A DNA stretch of 48,298 bases. Source: Bacteroidales bacterium UBA1219 (GTDB lineage Bacteria; Bacteroidota; Bacteroidia; Bacteroidales; P3). The stretch covers positions 1 through 48,298 of the forward strand of contig DBXF01000062.1 in NCBI GenBank assembly GCA_002309295.1, read 5' to 3'. Shown here piece after piece: positions 43,267-48,298 of this stretch. The notes beneath the pieces were generated by a model. That model searched no databases, had not been told where the DNA came from, and saw only the letters and a program-made list of their open reading frames with translations. Position numbers and translations under genes: made by a program. How positions within the stretch are numbered: position 1 is the first letter of the stretch; every line of letters starts with the position of its first letter.

Positions 43267-43566
43267 TTCGGCATGATATAACCTACCACAAAACCATCAA
43301 AACCAACTTAACTGCCACAAAAACAAACGTTTTTACCCCTCTTTCGACAAAAAGCGGGTAATAAAAACTATTTTATAACAAATTGATTACCAATATAATA
43401 TATATAAGCTTTCAAAAAAAATGTGCGTAAACCGCTGATTTAGAAAAAAAATTCGTATCTTTGCAAAGTATTTCGAGGTAATCAAAAGAACTTTCTGAGT
43501 TAAAACAAAGATATACAAAGGAGGGGACAATCTGTCCCCTCTTTTTGATAAAAAAACACAACCGAA
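43267..43566 (+). promoter_or_regulatory. rimP leader region
   Basis: This 300-base gap has an AT-rich first part, a -7 box TATCTTTG at 43456-43463 with start near 43470, and a strong hairpin with T tract at 43517-43546, which lies inside the predicted leader of rimP. No gene is supported. Confidence 0.55.
43517..43546 (+). terminator. Terminator/attenuator hairpin in rimP-nusA-infB leader
   Basis: GAGGGGACA (43521-43529) and TGTCCCCTC (43533-43541) pair around ATC, and A/T and G-T pairs with the following T tract lengthen the stem to about 13 bp. TTTTT follows. The 5' arm includes the word AAAGGAGG (43517-43524), complementary to the 3' end of 16S rRNA. It lies about 50 bases after the predicted start site, 21 bases before the rimP ATG. 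It may attenuate the operon, or end a small leader RNA. Confidence 0.8.
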
Positions 43567-44022
43567 ATGGATAAAGTAGCAATATTAGGTCTGATAAAAG
43601 ACAAGCTGGAAGGAACCGACAAATTCCTTGTGGACATGCACATCTCCAACGACAACCGTATCAACGTGTCCATCGACGGAGACAACGGCATAACCATCGA
43701 CGACTGCATAGAGCTGAGCCGCTACATCGAAAAAAGCCTCAACCGCGACGAGGAGGATTTCGAGCTCAACGTGGCCTCGGCCGGACTCGACAATCCCTTG
43801 AAACTGCACCGCCAGTACGTTAAAAACATAGGCCGCTCGCTGGCAATAACCACCAACGACGGCGAAAAAATCTGCGGCGAACTACTCGAAGTTACCGACG
43901 ACGACATCACCATACTCCCCGACAACACCCCGCGCAAGAAAAGACAGGACCCCGAACAGGACAACACGCAGAAAATACTTTTCAACGACATTCAAACAGC
44001 AAAAATAATAATAAAATTCTAA
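43567..44022 (+). CDS. rimP: Ribosome maturation factor RimP
   Basis: The 151-residue protein helps assemble the 30S subunit. The RimP N-terminal domain has the pattern INVSIDGDNGITIDDCIELSR-YIE, and the family motif FELNVASAGLDNPL is near 66-80. The C-terminal SH3-like domain is more diverged and has a K/R/D/P-rich insert. It is the first gene of the conserved rimP-nusA-infB operon. nusA starts 14 bases after its stop. Confidence 0.94.
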   Translation: MDKVAILGLIKDKLEGTDKFLVDMHISNDNRINVSIDGDNGITIDDCIELSRYIEKSLNRDEEDFELNVASAGLDNPLKLHRQYVKNIGRSLAITTNDGEKICGELLEVTDDDITILPDNTPRKKRQDPEQDNTQKILFNDIQTAKIIIKF

Positions 44023-44036
44023 TACCAAACATTATC

Positions 44037-45278
44037 ATGGAAACATCAAACTTGATTGATTCTTTTTCCGAATTCAAAGAATTTAAGAACATCGACCGCG
44101 AGACGTTGATGCGCATTTTGGAAGACGTGTTCCGCAGCGCCCTGATAAAACGCTACGGCACCGACGAGAACTGCGACATAATTGTTAACGTGGACAAGGG
44201 CGACCTCGAGATATTCCGCAACCGCGAAATTGTTGAAGACGGCAAGGTGGAAGACGACAAAACCCAGATAGCTTACTCCGAAGCCATCAAGATAGAAGCC
44301 GACTTCGAAGTGGGCGAAGAGCTGTCGGAACGCATAAGTATGAAAGACTTCGGCCGCCGCGACATACTGGCCATTCGTCAGAACCTTGTGGCCAAAGTGC
44401 AGGACTACGAGCGTACAGCCATCTATCAGAAATACAAGGAAAAAGTAGGCCAGATAATCGTTGGGGAAGTGTACCAGGTGTGGAACCGCGAGATACTGGT
44501 GCAGGACGAAGAGAAGATAGAGCTCGTGCTGCCCAAATCGGAACAGATACCCGCCGACCACTACCGCAAAGGCGACACCATTCGCGCCGTGGTGCTCAAA
44601 GTGGAACCCAAGAACAACAACCTCGTCATCACCATCTCACGTACATCACCCATATTCCTCGAACGTCTTATGGAAGCCGAAGTGCCGGAAATCTACGACG
44701 GCCTCATCACCATACGCAAGATTGTGCGTGAGCCCGGCGAAAAAGCCAAAGTGGCAGTGGAATCGTACGATGACCGTATCGACCCCGTGGGCTCCTGCGT
44801 GGGAATGAAAGGCGGACGTATACACGGCATAGTGCGCGAGCTGCGCAACGAAAACATCGACGTGATCAACTTCACCACCAACCCCGAACTTTACGTGCAA
44901 CGCGCCCTCAATCCCGCCAAGATTACTTCCATCAAGATACTCGAAGACGAGAAAAAAGCCGAAGTGTTCATGCACTCCGAAGATGTGTCGCTTGCCATCG
45001 GTAAAGGCGGCCACAACATCAAGCTGGCCAGCAAGCTCACCGGCTACGAAATCAACGTTTACCGTGCCGACGACGAAGGCTACGAGGAAGACGTGGACCT
45101 GCAGGAATTCTCCGACGAGATAGAACAGTGGATAATCGACGAATTCAAACGCATCGGCTGCGACACAGCTAAAAGCGTGCTGGCCATAGAGCCTGACGAG
45201 CTGCTGCAACGCACCGACCTTGAAGAAGAGACTATCAACAACGTTCTCCAGATTCTCAAGGCAGAATTCGAAAAATAA
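44037..45278 (+). CDS. nusA: Transcription termination/antitermination factor NusA
   Basis: The 413-residue RNA-polymerase-binding factor has the NusA N-terminal domain (about 1-125), an S1 domain (about 133-200: VGEVYQVWNREILVQ), KH1 (GSCVGMKGGRIHGIVREL near 253) and KH2 (SLAIGKGGHNIKLASKL near 317). An acidic C-terminal tail follows. It lacks the C-terminal acidic repeats of E. coli NusA, as is usual in Bacteroidota. It may sense the leader terminator of its own operon (inference). Confidence 0.96.
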   Translation: METSNLIDSFSEFKEFKNIDRETLMRILEDVFRSALIKRYGTDENCDIIVNVDKGDLEIFRNREIVEDGKVEDDKTQIAYSEAIKIEADFEVGEELSERISMKDFGRRDILAIRQNLVAKVQDYERTAIYQKYKEKVGQIIVGEVYQVWNREILVQDEEKIELVLPKSEQIPADHYRKGDTIRAVVLKVEPKNNNLVITISRTSPIFLERLMEAEVPEIYDGLITIRKIVREPGEKAKVAVESYDDRIDPVGSCVGMKGGRIHGIVRELRNENIDVINFTTNPELYVQRALNPAKITSIKILEDEKKAEVFMHSEDVSLAIGKGGHNIKLASKLTGYEINVYRADDEGYEEDVDLQEFSDEIEQWIIDEFKRIGCDTAKSVLAIEPDELLQRTDLEEETINNVLQILKAEFEK

Positions 45279-45330
45279 AAATGAATGATAAATAAAAAGT
45301 GTAGGAACAAAAATAGTAAGTTTTAAAGCA

Positions 45331-45336
45331 AGGAGG
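45331..45336 (+). promoter_or_regulatory. Shine-Dalgarno sequence of infB
   Basis: AGGAGG (45331-45336), preceded by A, lies four bases before the ATG at 45341. A full-strength Shine-Dalgarno sequence is unusual in this window, where other genes have none recognisable. Confidence 0.7.
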
Positions 45337-45340
45337 AACA

Positions 45341-48265
45341 ATGTCAGAAGAAACAAAAAGTATAAGACTAAGCAAAGCCGCAAAAGAATTCAACATCGGT
45401 GTAAGCACCGCCGTTGAGTTTCTCAGAAAAAAAGGACATCAGATAGACGATAATCCCAACACCAAGATTTCGGAAGATTTGTACGACCTGCTTGCGAAGA
45501 ACTTCCAGTCGGAGCGGGCTGTAAAGGAAAACGCCGACAAAATCCAGATTTCCACCCCTGTGAAGAAATCCATAGTGGAGGCGGACAAACCGGCTGCTGC
45601 CGACACCGAAGCCACCAAGGAAGACTCGGAAATCATCATCAAGAACTTCAACAAAAACGAAGAAACCAGTCAGGAGAAATCCGAGGAACCGGCCAAGCCC
45701 GCCGAGAAGAAAACCAAGAAAACCGAAAAGAAAACCAAGGACGCTCCCGCCAAAGAGAAGGAAGAGGCTCCGGCACCCGCAGAGGAAGAAAAACCTGCCG
45801 AAACCGAGGAGAGTTTCGAGCCCAAGGTTATCACCTCCGACGACTCCAATCTATCTGTTAAGGTGGTGAAAAAGATAGACCTCGAGTCCATCAACGAGAA
45901 AAACCGCCCGTCGAAGAAAACTAAAGAGCAGAAAGAGAAGGAGCGCAAGGAGCGCAAGAAAAACTCCGACGCCATAGTAGAGGCCATGGCAGCCAAAGCC
46001 GCCGAGGAACAGCGCAAATCCGATACTCCCCAGCCCGAAGCTACTGCTCCCGAGCCGGAACCCGAGCCCAAGAAAGAGCCCGAAACCATAAAGGCTGTGG
46101 CTCCAAAGCTCGAAGGCCCCAAGATTCTCGGCAAGATAGACCTGCCGACGCCCGAGCAACGCACCAAGCCATCCAAGAAAGAGGAGGGCGGACGCAAGAA
46201 AAAACGTAAACGCATAGGCGAAGGCCCGGTGGACATCAACAACCCGAGCAACCAAGGCGGCAACGCTCCCAAGAAAAAGGAGAAACAATCCGAAGCCCCT
46301 GCTCAGGGCAGCGGCAAAAAACGCGACAAAAAGGCCAAAGCCAAACCCGCTGTGGTGATAGACGAGAAAGAGATCGAAAAACAGATTCACGACAACCTCG
46401 CCCGTCTGGCCCCCATGGGCAAGTCCAAGACCTCGAAACACCGTCGCGAGAAACGTAAGAAAATCCACGAGCAGATAGAGGACCAGCAGATAATGGAAAT
46501 GGAGAGCCAGAATGTGCTCAAGGTAACGGAATTTGTTACTGCCAACGACCTGGCCACTATGATGAACAAGCCGGTGAACGAAATTATCTCCACCTGCTTC
46601 ATGGTGGGCATTCCTATCTCCATCAACCAGCGTCTGGGCGCCGAAACCATACAGCTCATCGCCGAGGAGTTCGGTTTCCAGATTAACTTCGTCAGCGCCG
46701 AAGTCGTGGATGCCATCAGCGAGATTGAGGAGCACGACAGCGAAGAAGACCTCAAGCCCCGCAACCCCATCGTTACCGTTATGGGACACGTGGACCATGG
46801 TAAGACATCGCTGCTCGACTACATCCGCAAGACCAACGTCATTGCCGGTGAGGCCGGTGGCATCACCCAGCACATAGGTGCCTACGAGGTGGAGATGCCC
46901 GACGGACGTAAGATAACTTTCCTCGACACCCCCGGTCACGAAGCCTTCACCGCCATGCGTGCCCGTGGTGCCAGCATCACCGACATAGCTATCATTGTGA
47001 TAGCCGCCGACGACAAAGTGATGCCGCAAACCATCGAAGCTATCAACCACGCACAGGCCGCCAACGTACCTATAGTGTTTGCCATCAATAAGATAGATAA
47101 ACCCGGCGCTGACCCCGACCGTATCAAGACCGAACTGGCCAATATGAATTACCTCGTTGAGGAATGGGGCGGAAAATACCAAAGTCAGGACATCGCCGCC
47201 AAGAAAGGTATCAACATCGACGAGCTGTTGGAGAAAGTGCTTCTCGAAGCCGAGATGCTCGACCTCAAGGCCAATCCCAACAAACGCGCCAAAGGTACTA
47301 TTATAGAGTCGTCGCTTGACAAAGGCCGCGGATATGTGGCCAAGATTCTGGTGCAGGACGGCACCATACGCCAAGGCGACCCCGTGGTGGCAGGCAGCCA
47401 TTTCGGACGTGTAAAAGCCATGTACAACGAACGTAACCAGATAGTGAAAGAGGCCGGCCCCTCGACCCCCGTGCTGCTGCTCGGTCTCGACGGCGCACCG
47501 CAGGCCGGCGATACTTTCAACGTGATGGAAAACGAGAAAGAGGCCAAAGAGATTGCCACACGCCGTCACCAGTTGCAACGCGAGCAAACCATTCGTACCC
47601 AGACACATATCACCCTCGACGAGATCGGCCGCCGCATAGCCCTCGGCGATTTCAAGGAGCTGAACCTCATCGTGAAAGGCGACGTGGACGGCTCGGTGGA
47701 AGCCCTCTCCGACTCGCTGCTGAAACTCTCCACAAGCGAAGTGCAGGTGAACGTGATACTCAAAGGCGTGGGACAAATCACCGAATCGGACGTGCAGCTG
47801 GCCATAGCCTCCAACGCCGTCATCATCGGTTTCCAGGTGCGCCCTTCGCTTACAGCACGCAAGCTGGCCGAAGCCGAACAAATCGACATACGCCTATACT
47901 CCATCATCTACACCGCCATCAACGAGCTGAAAGACGCTATCGAAGGCATGCTTTCGCCCGAAATTCAGGAGAAAGTGGTGGCCAACCTCGAAGTGCAGGA
48001 GACTTTCCGCATCTCCAAGGTGGGAACCATTGCCGGATGTGTTTGCCTCGACGGAAAAATCAACAAAAACACCAATGTGCGCGTTATCCGCGACGGTATT
48101 GTGGTTTACACAGGCGAACTTGGCTCACTCAAACGCTTCAAAGACGATGCCAAAGAGGTGCTCACCGGTATGGAGTGCGGCTTGAATATCGATAAGTACA
48201 ACGATATTAAGGTTGGCGATGTGATTGAGGTTTACGAGGAGACAGAAGTTAAGCGTACTTTGTAA
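45341..48265 (+). CDS. infB: Translation initiation factor IF-2
   Basis: The 974-residue GTPase recruits initiator tRNA to the 30S subunit. The N terminus carries an IF2N domain (SIRLSKAAKEFNIGVSTAVEFL, split by family variation) and a long K/E/P-rich low-complexity stretch (about 90-360). The G domain begins near residue 482 with MGHVDHGKTS, followed by DTPGHEAF and NKID. The C-terminal domains II-IV follow and end at KRTL. It is the third gene of rimP-nusA-infB, 62 bases after nusA, and has an unusual strong Shine-Dalgarno. The stop is complete, inside the window. Confidence 0.97.
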   Translation: MSEETKSIRLSKAAKEFNIGVSTAVEFLRKKGHQIDDNPNTKISEDLYDLLAKNFQSERAVKENADKIQISTPVKKSIVEADKPAAADTEATKEDSEIIIKNFNKNEETSQEKSEEPAKPAEKKTKKTEKKTKDAPAKEKEEAPAPAEEEKPAETEESFEPKVITSDDSNLSVKVVKKIDLESINEKNRPSKKTKEQKEKERKERKKNSDAIVEAMAAKAAEEQRKSDTPQPEATAPEPEPEPKKEPETIKAVAPKLEGPKILGKIDLPTPEQRTKPSKKEEGGRKKKRKRIGEGPVDINNPSNQGGNAPKKKEKQSEAPAQGSGKKRDKKAKAKPAVVIDEKEIEKQIHDNLARLAPMGKSKTSKHRREKRKKIHEQIEDQQIMEMESQNVLKVTEFVTANDLATMMNKPVNEIISTCFMVGIPISINQRLGAETIQLIAEEFGFQINFVSAEVVDAISEIEEHDSEEDLKPRNPIVTVMGHVDHGKTSLLDYIRKTNVIAGEAGGITQHIGAYEVEMPDGRKITFLDTPGHEAFTAMRARGASITDIAIIVIAADDKVMPQTIEAINHAQAANVPIVFAINKIDKPGADPDRIKTELANMNYLVEEWGGKYQSQDIAAKKGINIDELLEKVLLEAEMLDLKANPNKRAKGTIIESSLDKGRGYVAKILVQDGTIRQGDPVVAGSHFGRVKAMYNERNQIVKEAGPSTPVLLLGLDGAPQAGDTFNVMENEKEAKEIATRRHQLQREQTIRTQTHITLDEIGRRIALGDFKELNLIVKGDVDGSVEALSDSLLKLSTSEVQVNVILKGVGQITESDVQLAIASNAVIIGFQVRPSLTARKLAEAEQIDIRLYSIIYTAINELKDAIEGMLSPEIQEKVVANLEVQETFRISKVGTIAGCVCLDGKINKNTNVRVIRDGIVVYTGELGSLKRFKDDAKEVLTGMECGLNIDKYNDIKVGDVIEVYEETEVKRTL

Positions 48266-48298
48266 TAATCAGTTGATTAGATAGAAGAAAGGCTTGCC

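Noticed and set aside
45851..47881. Long open frame antisense to infB (and similar ones antisense to ddl at 40141-41382 and to the RCK/RyR gene at 29630-30631)
   Set aside because: They are shadow frames caused by codon bias of the GC-richer genes on the other strand. Their composition (G, H, V-rich) and lack of promoters do not support translation.

Overview
The window looks like a chromosomal piece of a Bacteroidota (Bacteroidales-type) bacterium. Four lines of evidence point there. Most genes are preceded by the Bacteroidota -7 box TAnnTTTG, several with TTTG 19-20 bases upstream, and almost none has a Shine-Dalgarno sequence. Lineage-typical proteins are present: Bacteroides-like serine palmitoyltransferase, a DUF4175 giant, a PorE-like OmpA protein, a retropepsin-like domain and an RCK/RyR channel-like protein. 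YbeY has the short GGKDK metal-site variant. Secreted proteins are dominated by lipoproteins and signal-peptide beta-barrel or TlpA-type proteins. No gene is cut by the window edges.

Layout. 0.1-11.5 kb: ybeY, a small membrane protein, an RsbW-type kinase, an outer-membrane barrel protein, DUF4175, an acyltransferase, an SDR, DUF1573/TlpA-like proteins and a cysteine-rich lipoprotein. These are separated by spacers built from degenerate 7-bp tandem repeats. 11.7-18 kb: an AraC regulator, a GNAT-like protein next to serine palmitoyltransferase (a likely sphingolipid pair), and rpiB-lutB-like-deoC. 17.9-18.5 kb: an AT-rich gene-free gap with DnaA-box-like words. 18.5-24.6 kb: nadA, DUF3267, a Pro-tRNA editing protein, a perfect parS palindrome at 20688, a CBS-ACT protein, a complete retron (promoter, msr-msd RNA, reverse transcriptase), a radical SAM enzyme and a lipoprotein. 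24.7-31.8 kb: flippase and VWA membrane protein, CreD, RCK/RyR protein. 31.8-40 kb: cysS-dnaG, lipoprotein, miaA, and an OmpA/PorE-like protein ending in a degenerate aspartic-protease fold. 40.2-48.3 kb: ddl, recJ and the rimP-nusA-infB operon, whose leader contains a strong intrinsic-terminator hairpin.

The most notable item is the retron at 21.5-22.9 kb. Its promoter, the a1/a2 pairing (21 bp), two msr hairpins and a long msd hairpin can all be read directly. The RT has the retron NAxxH and VTG motifs, but no effector gene is recognisable beside it. The parS site, the AT-rich gap 2.2 kb away and the mostly divergent gene orientation around 18 kb suggest that the window lies near the replication origin. 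The heptad-repeat spacers recur at least eight times.
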